In this document: one piece after another, positions 12,796 to 23,241 of the stretch | Layout of the letters: each line of letters starts with the position of its first letter | How positions within the stretch are numbered: the stretch's first letter is position 1 | Source of the DNA: Schizophyllum amplum | Taxonomy: Eukaryota > Basidiomycota > Agaricomycetes > Agaricales > Schizophyllaceae | DNA: 64,000 nucleotides | Reading direction: 5' to 3' | NCBI GenBank assembly: GCA_007026445.1 | Contig: VDMD01000001.1 | Span: 2,480,001 to 2,544,000, forward strand | Notes under the pieces: generated by a model | What the model saw: the letters and a program-made list of their open reading frames with translations, nothing else | What the model was told of the DNA's origin: nothing | The model's database searches: none | Program-made: the position numbers and the translations under genes

Positions 12796-13512
12796 GCGCG
12801 CTCCAGCCTTCCCGGTCAGCACCTGATGTACTTATGCCTCACCTCGCTATGCACTTTCATGAATGTCATATGCACCATGCCAACGTCGATATTCAGCAAC
12901 ACATTAGTTGCTTTTCTCCGAAGTCTCAGCCGGATTTTGCTTCTGTGCGCGATCTGGTGTTGCTGCGCACCTCCCTAGGAAGCGCGAGATATTTTTAAAG
13001 CCAAATATGTTGTCCAGCCGTGTCAGGTACGTGACCATCTACTTTTTTTCGCAACAACTTTTGCTGACGACGCGAAGTTATGAGACATGTCCGAGTTGAC
13101 CAAGACTATGCTCCACTTAGAGATTGCACGAAGGTATGCACAAGGCATCGATACCGTTCAAGCAGCGGACAGAGCGCTTCCTCCGCTGCTACTGCTGGTT
13201 CGTGATCCGTCTCCCGCGCGGAACCACGACACGCGCTTACCCTGCAGTGCGACACAACGCAAGCCCAAGGTCTCGAGGTCTCCTCCAAAGTCAATATCAA
13301 TGCCTTCTACTCGCTTTGTAATGGCATATAGACGCCCCGGGCGCTCTTCTGCAGCCGCCCACTCGCCGCTTTGAAACACGCATGCAAGTCGCAAAAGCGC
13401 CCGTATATATATATATGTAAGCGCGCCTTCTTCCCCACCCACCCAACGTCTGCCTTGCCATCGTCGCTTGCTGCCGGCTGCCGCCCAAAAGTCATTCGCG
13501 AAAATCTGACAG
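12796..13512. other. Intergenic region, possible 5' exon of the BTB gene
   Basis: eL14 3' flank and upstream region of the BTB gene. A (TA)n run at about 13405-13418 could act as a TATA element. A short untested first exon of the BTB gene may lie here (ATG at 13087 or 13382), but I cannot join one in frame. Confidence 0.4.
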
Positions 13513-15099
13513 ATGAGTGGCTCGAGAGGGGAATTCGATCGACGTTCGCCATCGCAGCAGACAGCCCACGTCTACAAGAAACATTCAACTCGGTGCCCAC
13601 CGGTCTGGGATGGCGTTTCTCAATGGAGCATGTCATGGGCAGGCATGCGTATTGCTTCAAGTTCGACGCATACATGATGCATACGGCGTTTCTGGGCAAC
13701 CTCACCATACAGCGGCGCAACCAAGTTCAGGTCACCAATATGAAGGCGATCGAGACAAGGGACGTGGTACGCGAGCTGCCTGCCGGTGACTGGGTCACCA
13801 TCGGAACGTGGCTCGTTCTCGACCCAAAAAAGCGCGCCGAGATGCCCTTCTACGTTACCCAAACTCACCGTGATGGAGCTTGCGACTTCGACATTGCATT
13901 TCCCGCCGTGCGCCCGAGAGACCTCTCCCCGAAGCCTCCTCTTCCTATTACGCCTCCTAAAACTCTCGGAGAGGATGTGCTGGTGAAGAGCCTGGATGCA
14001 GGGATGGCCGGCATGGTTCAGTTCCTATTGCCTGCGCGCCTCTGCGACCAGCGCGTCGTGGAGATACGCATTGTCTATGCAAGCCAAGCTATCTGCGACG
14101 GTGAGTAGGATTGGGCAACTGCGATTGAGCAGACTCTCACTCGTCTACGGTGTCTAACTTGCAGCCTCTATCGAGCGCCGCGCACGACGGCATGGCATAT
14201 GACTATGCGTCGGACAGCGATTTCAGCGACTGCGAGAATAAAGAGGAAGACGAGGTCCATTCGCGCGTATCGCCTTCGTCAGCGGGCAAGCTGGCTAACG
14301 CGAAGCCTCCCATGTCTGCCTCGGAAGTATCTGCGGACCTAGAAGTACTCTCATTGAGGTAGGTGGCTGGTTCCAAAGTTACTGCAGGTCTCGTTGACCA
14401 AGGTGCATACTACAGTTCCTTCGATTGCAGCAGTTTATCAGATAGTCCGATCATGAACACTGGTATCCTTCCCGATGAGTCCCCCCGCGCCAAGATCATA
14501 CACATCAGGCAGCATGCTCACAAAACGTACGTATATCGCCCTCGAGTCTATCATCGTACTCACTCCTGTGCTGCTCCTGTGCTAGCTGGAAAGCACTCGT
14601 GATGTACCGGTACACCGGGAAAATCACGTTCAACAAGCTCACCTCGAACTCCTCCGAATGTACAGGTGCCGGCGTTGCAGACGCTCTTGCTTGCTCGCCA
14701 AAACCTATGTATCGCATTGCAGAGGAGGTACGTTGCAGCGAGGGCGAAGGGTGATCGTGTCACTGATACACGTTAGACTAAAATGGACCATTTGCGCAAG
14801 CTCTGTATGCAAGCCATCATGGCAGACTTGACGAAGGCGAATATCGCGCGCGAGACCTTCAGTTCCTTCTCCTCGAGGTCGGAAAATTCTATCCATCGTA
14901 TAGCAATGCGTCGCTGATGCGGCACGGCAGGTATCGCGAGATCTTGGAAGCGGAGACGGACCTGCTCGTCAAGCTTCTTTGCAGTAAAGAATGCACCGAG
15001 GAAGTCGAGCGAGTCATGCAGGAGAGCGCTTCCAAGCCTCACTGCGGCCTCGCCATCGCGATGGTTTGGCGCAAGGTTGCCGCATGCGGAGGACTCTAG
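13513..15099 (+). CDS. BTB/POZ-domain protein with MATH-like N-terminal region; 5' end unresolved
   Basis: The N-terminal half reads STFAIAADSPRL...GWRFSMEHV...GDWVTIGTWLVL, reminiscent of a MATH-like sandwich. Next comes an acidic stretch (DYASDSDFSDCENKEEDE). The C-terminal half is the distal part of a basidiomycete BTB protein: YTGKITFNKLTSNSSE, then SPKPMYRIAEETKMDHLRKL, DLTKANIARETFSSFSSRY, ending MVWRKVAACGGL at TAG 15097-15099. Introns near 14362, 14527, 14732 and 14878 have good consensus. The proximal BTB half (alphaA/betaB, the usual HRxVLAxRS) is hardly visible; only KIIHIRQHAHKT remains. Such proteins normally act as dimerising adaptors for Cul3 ligases or as regulators. The start is uncertain: the first in-frame ATG is at 13624, and coding probably begins earlier through an upstream exon. 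The join near 14108 is also uncertain. Confidence 0.6.
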
Positions 15100-15594
15100 C
15101 GCGTTCGTACGCTGTGTCAAGCTTGTCATTCCGCTCTGTATCGTCGTAGTATGCCCCCAAGTTCTTGCCTTGTAAAAAATATATTGGAGCATTATGAAAG
15201 CTGTCTGCGAAGGCGGAAGACGTGTCTTTAGATTCGACCCTTCTGATCACGCTGCAGTCGTACTCAAGCGACAGAAACACACATATATGGGGTGCGTGTT
15301 CACAATCTCGTCAGTGGACGGATCGCAGTCTCGATACCTGGACGTTGCTGCTATTTACCAAGCTGCCACTTTCTTCGTCAAGATGAACAGTTCCGTGCCA
15401 CTCACTACAAGATGGCTGCTGGGCAAGAGCGCCCTCATGTCTATGTTTGGGGTTTGCTTTACGCCTACTAGGATGATGGTCTTCGAGATTCAGGATTGAG
15501 CGTACCAGTATACGCGAAGTGTTGAGTGGTACGGAAGCAACGACATGAGGGCCAAAATCACTATTGTAGGTTTTACGATGAGGCACGCCTGTCA
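15100..15594. other. Convergent 3' region of the BTB gene and MED1
   Basis: A 101-codon plus-strand frame (15194-15499) is open here but matches nothing I know and lies in the shared 3' flanks. I do not call it a gene. Confidence 0.5.
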
Positions 15595-17962
15595 CTACGC
15601 ACTGATCCATATCCTACCAGCCAACCCTAACGCACCTCCACGCCTGCAGACCTCCTCTAGCACCGCATCCGTCAAGTTCGCTCCCATCGCGCCGTTCACC
15701 TCGACTGCTACCCCCCGAGACCGCGTCTCGTCGTACCGCACCACGATCTCCACCAGCCCAGACATCGGTGGGCGCTCTGGGCACGTCATCACGATGCGCG
15801 GGCGGCGCGGCTTTGCGATGTCGAGGTCGTCGCCGAAGAGGGCTGCGTCGTCGGGAGCGTCCGTTGGGAGAGCGACGTTGACGGGAAGTTTGCGCGGGGT
15901 GAGAGTGCCTGGGCAGAAATGCTAGTTATTTTGATCAGCCGTTGAGAAAGGGGCGGCAACATACCCGTCAGGAGGGCGGTGAGGTCGTCCTCGGTGACTT
16001 CTTCGTCTTCCATTGGTAGACTAGCTGGTGCCACTTCGCCCGAAGGCTTCGACTCTATGCCTTCAGGTTGCCACTGGCAGACCGTCAGCATCTCGTTGAG
16101 CCAGCATTGCTCGCGAACTATCTGAGTCATTCTTTTAGTAAGGATGCAGAGAGACGCGTGGGCGTCCTACCTCCAATATTCCCCATATCTCCTTCATGGT
16201 TCGTACCGGCACCTTTTGTAGGAAGTAGCCAGGTTCCTCGGGAGAGGTGAGTCGTAGCTGCAGCGGCGGATGTGCGGACGTTGGCGATTGCTGAGGAGCC
16301 ATGAGCTTGTTGCGCTCAAAGACGAAAGTCAACGTACGTATAACGTGGTATACCGCTCCGGAGACACGCCCGCCTGTGGTTTCAACTAACACGATGATGA
16401 GCTGAGCCAGCCAATCACCCCGACACTACTCACCAGCAGATCCACCCAGCTTCCTGTCCCAAACGCCACGATAGGGACGGTGTCCAGCGAGGCATCCATT
16501 CCACTCAGTGGATTGATGATGAGCTCTATGTCACGCATGCGGATTTGCGACATCACGACGCCATCCGATCGACCGCCGTCCGTAAAGTCTAGCACCCATT
16601 GATACCGCTCTTCCTGCACTTCCATGGCGCTAGGATCACCCATCGGGTCGTCTGCCTGCGGCGTCTCCACCTTCGGGAACGCGTACTCGCTCTCCGCCTT
16701 GCCCGGGCCAAGAGCGAAAGTCGGTCGCTCTGTGAACGGGACAACGTCCGCGGGCACCAGTGGCGGATAGGGACACTGAACGAGACGTAGGATGGCCGTC
16801 GTCATGCCCTCCGCGCCCCCTTTGGACACGTAGTGTCGGACTTGCATGAGAGGTATGTCAAATTGAGGCCAAGAGTCGTGGTCGGGCGTCGTGGCGGCGG
16901 TGTCGCGGAGCATCGTGAGGTAGGCGCGCGGAGATATATGGGCGAGGAAAGATACAGAAGGAGCTGTGAGGTATGGTAGCGGCAAAGCATGCCCTCGTAG
17001 GAGGAATATGTCTAATGGAGGTCGGTCTACTGCTAGAGCGCTGTTTACCTTCAGCCGCTCTGAATGTGAACATGAGGAGATGCGCTTACGACGCTGCAGC
17101 TTCCGCTTCTCGCTTTGCGAAGGCCTGAAGAGAGTGGCACAGGCTGTCAAACTCGTTGAACCATCGCAAACCACCTGCAGGAGGCGGTCTAGCCGCCAGT
17201 TTGTCGAGTAAGCTCAGATAGGCGAGGTGCTCGATGCAGATGTCAGCCAGTTTGGCCGCTCGCACAGGATCGCGTTCGTCGTCCGGCTTGTGCACCTCGT
17301 CGATGAACTTCTGCAAGTCCATACCAAGGAATGCATCGAGAGAGACCGGGCCTCCACCCGTCGATGGCGCGCCCTCGTTCGGGATAGCATACGACGTCTT
17401 CGTCCCAGAAACCTTGACGGTCGGTTTTGAGGCGTCAGATCGGTCAATCGCGAGATCCGCGTCGATGACCAGGACCTGTCCGCCTATTATCATGGTCAGA
17501 CCCTCCGGTTTCGGATCCGCGAAGGCCTCCATTTTGACGGACTTCACCCACGCCTCGAGACGCGCAATACACCAGTCGACAAGGGTACTGCGGTCAAGGG
17601 GGATATCTTCGCCATAACGAAGTGAAGGCTTTCTCCGCAGAGCTTCTCCTATAGTTTTGGTACTGTGCGCTGTCTGTCTGTTCTCAGTGCGAATGCAAAG
17701 GATCAGGGAAGACACTAACGACATGAAGTGTATGCCTGAGCTGAGTCTCTTGTCGCAGTAATGAGACCAACTTGGCGTTCGAAAAGTCCAAATTCCGATG
17801 TTCGAAGAGCGAAGTAGCGATAGCAGTCGCGTTATCCATGATATCCTGAAGATGCTTCGACGCTTCTTCAGAAGATGTGCTAAATGGATGCTGGGCGGAG
17901 GACGGGAGCAGCTGTATGCTCTGGTGTATCGCCGACAGCAGCGTCTCTGGCTTGCCTGTCAT
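15595..17962 (-). CDS. MED1: Mediator complex subunit 1 (fungal MED1)
   Basis: Minus-strand gene beginning MTGKPETLLSAIHQSI (ATG 17960-17962) and ending GLAGRIWISA at TAG 15595-15597. The middle exons contain a sequence of fungal MED1 type: STLVDWCIARLEAWVKSVKM, SLDAFLGMDLQKFIDEVHK, IEHLAYLSLLDKLAARP, LRWFNEFDSLCHSLQAF. After these come ISPRAYLTMLRD, VQEERYQWVLDF and the basic YFLQKVPVRTMKEIW block. MED1 sits in the Mediator middle module and links activators to RNA polymerase II. About six introns. The C-terminal part is divergent, as is usual in this family. Assignment rests on overall pattern and the LxxFL/EHLAYL/LRWF blocks rather than a catalytic motif. Confidence 0.7.
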
Positions 17963-18183
17963 GTTTATCGGCACAATGGTGTCAGACGTATGTTGATTTA
18001 CAGTTCCCCAGCGCGAAGATGAGTGTTTGAACGAAGCAGGAGTGTGAGAAAAACACGGTCGCGTCCAAGCGAGAACAAGGGCGCGACTGCCACGTGACCA
18101 GCTGCGGTTTACACGTCGTCTCGTCTGCTCATCTCGCGTCGCGCGCCAAAGTACTTTGAGCTCCCTTCACGACGCAGCGCACA

Positions 18184-18806
18184 ATGTGGCTCACAGACAT
18201 GCAAAGTCAGCACCCCTCGCCAGTCCCCCACCGCTCTCCTCTCATCGCTTCTCGACAGAGATCGGCGTCGCGCTCACGACATTCGGCGCGGGCTTCATGA
18301 TGCTGGGCGTCTTGCTTTTCTTCGACGGCGCTCTACTTGCCTTGGGAAACGTGCGTGTCTGCTCCTCGTGCTAGCGCTGTCCTGACTTCCCCCCGCGCAG
18401 ATGCTCTTCTTGGCAGGGATTACCCTCATCATAGGTCCACAGCGGACTATGTACTTCTTCGCGCGCAAGGAGAAGATGCGAGGGACTGTATGCTTCTTCG
18501 GCGGTATCTTGCTGGTGTTCCTCAAATGGCCATTTATTGGCATGCTGGTCGAAATGTTTGGCTTCTTGAACCTCTTCGGGTGCGTCCCACGCAACCTATA
18601 CCGATGTCCCCCCGCTCACTCCCCACCTTAGCGATTTCTTCCCGACTATCATCATGTTCTTGCGCCAACTGCCGTTCGTGGGCTCTATGTTGTCATTACC
18701 ATACATTCGAGTGGTGCGTTACTTTCTAACGTGGTCGGGTATGATTACATGACGCGTCTCGCAGGTTGTGGACAGAATAGCTGGTTCACGAACATCCGCT
18801 GTGTAG
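18184..18806 (+). CDS. GOT1: GOT1-family Golgi vesicle transport membrane protein
   Basis: Five exons give a protein of about 140 residues starting MWLTDMQK. Exon 1 is only 22 nt, and its donor at 18206 splits the Lys codon. The product then reads IGVALTTFGAGFMMLGVLL, FDGALLALGNMLFLAGITL, the cytosolic loop GPQRTMYFFARKEKMRG, TVCFFGGILLVFLKWPFIG and a final hydrophobic DFFPTIIMFLRQLPFVGSML, ending IAGSRTSAV at TAG 18804-18806. Four membrane helices and the FARK-KxRGT loop are the GOT1/SFT2 signature; these proteins assist ER-Golgi and Golgi vesicle fusion. Length and motifs are normal. Confidence 0.92.
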
Positions 18807-19170
18807 CATCCTTCACAATGCATGACTTTGCCGCATCTCCGACGTTGGTCTGCACGGACTACGAACTTCGCAACAACGCTCGGCTCATTCTTTTGCAACG
18901 CCACTTTGCCAGCGCTGCCCTCAAGACTCTGCTCAATGCGCATATATGCGCAGATTGCTGTGTTCCTTCGAGGCCGGTGTCATGGGAAAGCATAGCGAGA
19001 TTACATAAGGTCATAAAACATGGAAGGGCGGCGCGCGAATTATGGACAATACAGTATTATAGTACGATATGTAGGCGAGAGGGAGAGCGGTCTATAAGAT
19101 TTAAGTAATGTGTACACAGTTCAATGTCCAGTCATGGAAGTCATGACGAAACTATCCTTGCGATATCTAC
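18807..19170. other. Convergent 3' region
   Basis: 3' flanks of GOT1 (+) and the disordered-protein gene (-). AT-rich near 19060-19110, with no gene seen. Confidence 0.5.
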
Positions 19171-20879
19171 TCACGCCGACGTAGCGCTCGCCTCCTTCGC
19201 CTTCATCACCCGCTCCCAGCTCTCCCACAGTGGCACGCGGGCTCCGCGCCCGTTGCCGCCTCTCCCACCCAGCACACTCATATGGTTCCAGGCGTATGGC
19301 GTGGGTAGCAGCGAATGCACTCCGTCCGTGTCCTCCTCTCGCGGGAAGTACACCTTGTACCCTACCATCTGGTTCTTCCCCTGGGCGCCATGGTGCGAAG
19401 ACGGATGATGGGTGGTGAAGGTCAACGCCGAAGGTATATGCGCAAGGCTGGAGATGGCAGAAGAGGCGCTGGACAGCGTGCGTGTGCGCGGGGTAGAGAC
19501 GACAGGCGAGTGCTGCTGCTGAAAGTGCTGCAGTGTGGCGGTGGAGGAAGAGAAGGAAGCCGAGCTGGAGATGCTCTCCGAGCGCCGACTCGAGCGTTCG
19601 GCGCGTGTCCGGTCGTGCTCCTCGGGAGGCGAGGCGCCGGTGAGTTGCGCGTTAACATTGAGCGGCGCAAGCGCGCTGGTTGCGCGCTCCTCTTCCGGTA
19701 TAAGCTCTGGCGTCTTCGGCTGCTGAAGGTCGAGCGTGTAGGATTTGGCGCGGATGAGGGGGTGAGGGCGAAGGGGTGCATGCGGGTTGGAGTGAGTGGA
19801 GGGCGGGCGGGTGGACGTCGTTGACATCGTCGACAAGCGTTTGTTATGTCTGTGCGTTGGCGAAGTGGGTTGCGAGCGCGGGATACGAGCACGCGATTGA
19901 GTGGGTGTGCTTGGCTGGGCGGGAGGAGTGCTAGGGACAGTTTGCGGTACTGGCGGGGAAGTCGGGGACAGTGTCGACGCCGGCGACGTCGGATCGTTGA
20001 GACGCCCATTGGCGTAATCGCGATGGCGGATGGGGGGCTGCTCAGCCTTCTGAGATTGAGAGGCCGGCCGAGATTGAGGTGGAGGAGTGATATTCTGCAT
20101 CGTCGTGATCCGAGGGGGAATCTTCGGTCCTGGGGCCGGCGCTCGCTCGGTTTGCGGTAGCGGCCGCTGAGAGTCCTGTACTGGTGTGCGTTGCTGCCGC
20201 TGGTCGGGCACGTTGGAGGTGTCATCAGGAGGACGCTGTAGGGTTCTCTCCTTGAGGCGGCCGTTATCGCCGTATCGTGGCTTCGAAAGTTCGTCTAGAG
20301 GTATTTCCTTGAATCCTGCCTGCTTGACCTCATATTCTATGCGCTTCTGCGCGCCCTTGACCGTGTCCTCGCTCGGACGGCCGTCATCGCCGGAGGGTTG
20401 GCGCGCTGGTGTCGTGGCGCCACTGTTATTTGCGCTGCTGACCCAGTCACCGTCATCCTCGACCTCCTCCTCCTCTTCAGAATCGTCGTTGGCACGCAGC
20501 GTGAAGCCGGCCTTCTGCCTCTTCGCGTTTGCGGGGGCGGCCTTCGTCCGTTTGGCAGTTTGGTGATAAGGGTTCATCGGCTGCATGTGCGCGATGCTCT
20601 CCTTCGATCGCACGCGGTGGTTGGACGACGTCCGCGGGAAGGGGGACGTCCTCCCTGTCGCCTGTGCCAGATAAAAACGTGAGATGTCTGCTGAAGATGC
20701 CGAAAAACATGATCACACACCTCATTCAAGTGGCCATGTTTCTTGCCCTTCCCCAGTGCAGGCGGGTTCCCGGTCAACTGCAAGTGTGGGGGCACTGCTC
20801 CCGCAATTTTCGTCGTAGAAGACGAGCGGGTGTGAGAGTGCGTACGTGTGAGGCCTGGTCTATGCCCCTTCGGCGGCAT
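19171..20879 (-). CDS. Ser/Pro/Thr-rich disordered protein, possibly TCO89-like
   Basis: Two exons. The first starts MPPKGHRPGLTRTHSHTRSS (ATG 20877-20879) and ends GHLNE. An intron of about 60 nt (20661-20720) leads into a phase-0 second exon of about 500 codons. That exon holds HRVRSKESIAHMQPMNPYHQ, an acidic DDSEEEEEVEDDGDWVSS patch, long Pro/Ser/Thr/Gln tracts, and a conserved-looking C-terminus with MVGYKVYFPREED and TPYAWNHMSVLGGRGGNG. It has no membrane segment or enzyme motif. The arginine/Ser-rich start and DWVSS patch remind me of basidiomycete proteins annotated as TORC1 subunit TCO89, but this is a weak resemblance. The long second exon with biased composition is typical of a regulatory scaffold. 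Confidence 0.65.
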
Positions 20880-21195
20880 CGTCGATGTAGGCGATGAAGA
20901 GCGTATTTGTTTCTATTTATCCGGTCCGTTGAGAACGACGTGTTGAACAAACAGCACAGCCACTCCGCGGCGCCCGCACGGAGAGCCCCTGTACCGGACG
21001 CGTGCACGCCTACACCCACTGGCCATAACATCCGCCTTCAGGTTCCGTTCAGGTTCTAAGTACCACGTAAAATTCGCTTGTTCACTTTCTTACTTCGGCT
21101 GCTTGCCATAGACAAGCTACTTTAGAGAACAAGGAGTGTGTATAGGTCAGACTCTATCCATTTATAACCAAGGCGTCCTTTCATGCCACAATTGT
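20880..21195. other. Upstream flank of the disordered-protein gene
   Basis: Probable promoter/leader of the minus-strand gene at 20879 and the 3' flank of the GH3 scrap. Nothing else is recognisable. Confidence 0.4.
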
Positions 21196-21385
21196 TCATC
21201 GCCGTTCCCGTAGCCTGACACCTGGACTGCGCGCACCAATCGAGATGGTTGCCTCTCCCAGCGGTATGACCCAGTTCTGGTTGTCAACATCCCAGATGCT
21301 GAAGTCGTATCTGGACAACGCGAGCGATACCGTGACCGTCTCTCTCGGTGCTACGAACGTAAGTACTTTCGAAGCCCTTCCTGAG
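21196..21385 (-). pseudogene. Orphan C-terminal fragment of a GH3 beta-glucosidase (fibronectin III-like domain)
   Basis: A minus-strand frame ending at TGA 21196-21198 reads VTVSLALSRYDFSIWDV, NQNWVIPLGEATISIGARS and PGVRLRERR. This is the end of the FnIII-like domain of GH3 beta-glucosidases, where (S/T)R(Y/R)D(L/F)S(F/I)WD is followed by WV-P-GE-T-S-GASS. A plausible splice acceptor precedes it at 21351-21352, and a GFEK-like exon end sits just beyond. Further upstream (21400-21790) I find no catalytic domain or any other GH3 sequence. The fragment therefore looks like a relic of a deleted or transposed gene. It could still be transcribed, but cannot encode an enzyme. Confidence 0.65.
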
Positions 21386-21787
21386 ACCGACCGATGGGCC
21401 GCCCTCGTACGATGCGCACCCGGGAAAATTGCATGCTGTGAATGACGCTGATTCATGGCTGGGGGTTTGCGTGTGTGACCAACGGATGCAGAGAACCTGT
21501 CGAGACCGCCAAGCGATAGAGAGCGACAGTCGGTGGCGAGGCGTGGAAGGTTCTAGACGGTGTGTTGCTCCTCATCCCACCAGGACATTTCCGCACACAC
21601 CCCATCACCGGGTTGAACTGATCGAGATTGGATGGCATCGGGCGATGTCCAAAGCCAGCCCAAAGCGCATGATATTGTGAGTTGAGAGCTCGCTCGGTGA
21701 GTTGAGTCGCCGCCTGCCTTCGGACTCGAGGTACAGACCCCGCGACGTGCTCTATCGTAAGCTAGCAAAGACGAAGGTATAGCTATG
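21386..21787. other. Non-coding spacer beyond the GH3 scrap
   Basis: I checked this stretch for the rest of a GH3 enzyme and saw none. Frames are short and motif-free. Confidence 0.5.
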
Positions 21788-22718
21788 TCACACCGAGGAC
21801 TGCAGGCGCTCGAGGGTTTCTTGGTGTTTGCGCCGCTGAATCCTATCCTCCGTCTCGACCTCCTTGGCAACAGTCTCCGCCCAGCTCGCAAACCCGCCCG
21901 TCTCGAAAGCGCGACGTAGACGTGTCTCCGCGTCGTCCCAGTTCCAATTCTGGTCTTCTTGAACCGGAGAGGATGCTGGACCGTCCGGCAAGGGATCATC
22001 GGGAGTGCGATGTATCTTCGAGGTGAGCATCGGCATCTTCTCAAGAATCATCAGACGCATACGCCGTCCAAATTGACGCGTCTGGGAGGTCGCCCATGAG
22101 TTGCATATCCAGTAGAAAGTATCTGAGGGCGTACATCGTCCACGTCGAGATAGTATTTCACGCCTTCCACGGTTGCGAAAGCGCCCGTGACGACCAGAGC
22201 GGTGGCTATGCCGAAAGCCTTGGCCGTGTATAGACCCGCATTGAAGTTGTCGTCTGGAGGCGGAGGAGGGGAAGTGACATCATCCTCGTCGTCAAAGGGA
22301 TCGTGGTGCGACCGGAAAGACGTAGGCAGAGGGCGCGCCGTAGCATCCAAAGAGGCAGGAGCCGCGGCGCCGTCTGTGGCCTTGTGCTCATGCAGGAAAG
22401 CGCCGAGACCAGACGCCAACTTGGCAGCGGGTACAGTGGTCGGAGCATTTGCCAGCTGCGACGCGGCAGAGACGGGTATCTTGTTCAGTGACTCTGCAAG
22501 CGCCGCCCTACGCTGCCAGCGAATGAAGAGCAGTGGAGTGGCGATCGCCACGGCGGAGAACGCGACCTTAGACTCCGTGAGCACAGTTGCAGCATTCTAG
22601 CGGCGAGCAGACGCACCAGAGATACTGGTAGCCATAGCGGCACCCGCTTGCTCTCTCGCGCAGGTAATGGTTGCGCGTCGGGATGCAGAGGGGCAGAAGA
22701 CTCCGGGAGAGAGGACAT
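21788..22718 (-). CDS. Two-helix membrane protein, TMEM242-like
   Basis: Three exons. The first, MSSLPESSAPLHPD...ARESKR (ATG 22716-22718), joins in phase 0 over a 47-nt intron (GTGCCG...TAG) to NAATVLTESKVAF. The product has a first hydrophobic helix (AFSAVAIATPLLFIRW), a disordered Ala/Pro/Asp-rich loop, and a second helix (AKAFGIATALVVTGAFATV). These are followed by KYYLDVDD-TRQFGRRMRLMI, MPMLTSKIH and a C-terminal coiled-coil-like helix rich in Glu/Arg. The second helix plus L-V-D-x-x-x-F-x-x-(K/R)M and the following P-x-x-x-(K/R) pattern resemble animal TMEM242, an inner-mitochondrial assembly factor for the ATP synthase c-ring. This is similarity by eye; a different small membrane protein cannot be excluded. 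The exon-1 assignment is inference. Confidence 0.6.
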
Positions 22719-23241
22719 AACCGCTTTGATCACGCGTCGCGGGAAGATGCCGAAGGCGGCGTGATCTTATGTTCGAACTTCGCAATCGCAGACTCGCAAG
22801 CCGGCCGTTACATTCGACTTCGGCGCGGAGAGCATCGACCTCAGCGCCGAAACAAACCTGCACTGAGCCTCACTGCAGCACTCAGTCCGGTCAGGAGTAT
22901 ACTTATACTTTGATGACTCGAGGCAGGACCTGAGCGGTCCTTTATCCAAGGCTCATTGAGAAGGGAGTGACTGAACCGTGAACGAAGCGAGACGTTCCAC
23001 AGACGGCTTTCAGCGACCAACAAAAATGAAAGTACTTTCGTGGATGCACAGAGCTAATCAGTCGATGATAGGCAAGACGCAGTGCCCGCCCGAACCCATG
23101 CGAAACTGGCAATTGTGGGTCCAACTTTCGGCATACGCCGGACAGCAGCTATACAGGCAGCCACTTGTGACCGCGTGACGCGATCTGCGCGCTCTGTGAA
23201 CGGTAGACGTCGGCGACGAAGACAGCAAAAGCGCAACGACA
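22719..23241. other. Divergent promoter region of the TMEM242-like gene and RACK1
   Basis: About 0.5 kb between two divergent starts. A purine-rich leader (23200-23241) precedes the RACK1 ATG. I see no other gene. Confidence 0.5.

Noticed and set aside
15194..15499. 101-codon plus-strand frame between the BTB gene and MED1
   Set aside because: Lies in convergent 3' flanks, has no recognisable motif and no splice partners.
19422..20225. 267-codon minus-strand frame overlapping the disordered-protein gene
   Set aside because: It is a shifted-frame shadow of the real long exon, Arg/Pro-rich as expected from reading GC-rich codons out of frame.
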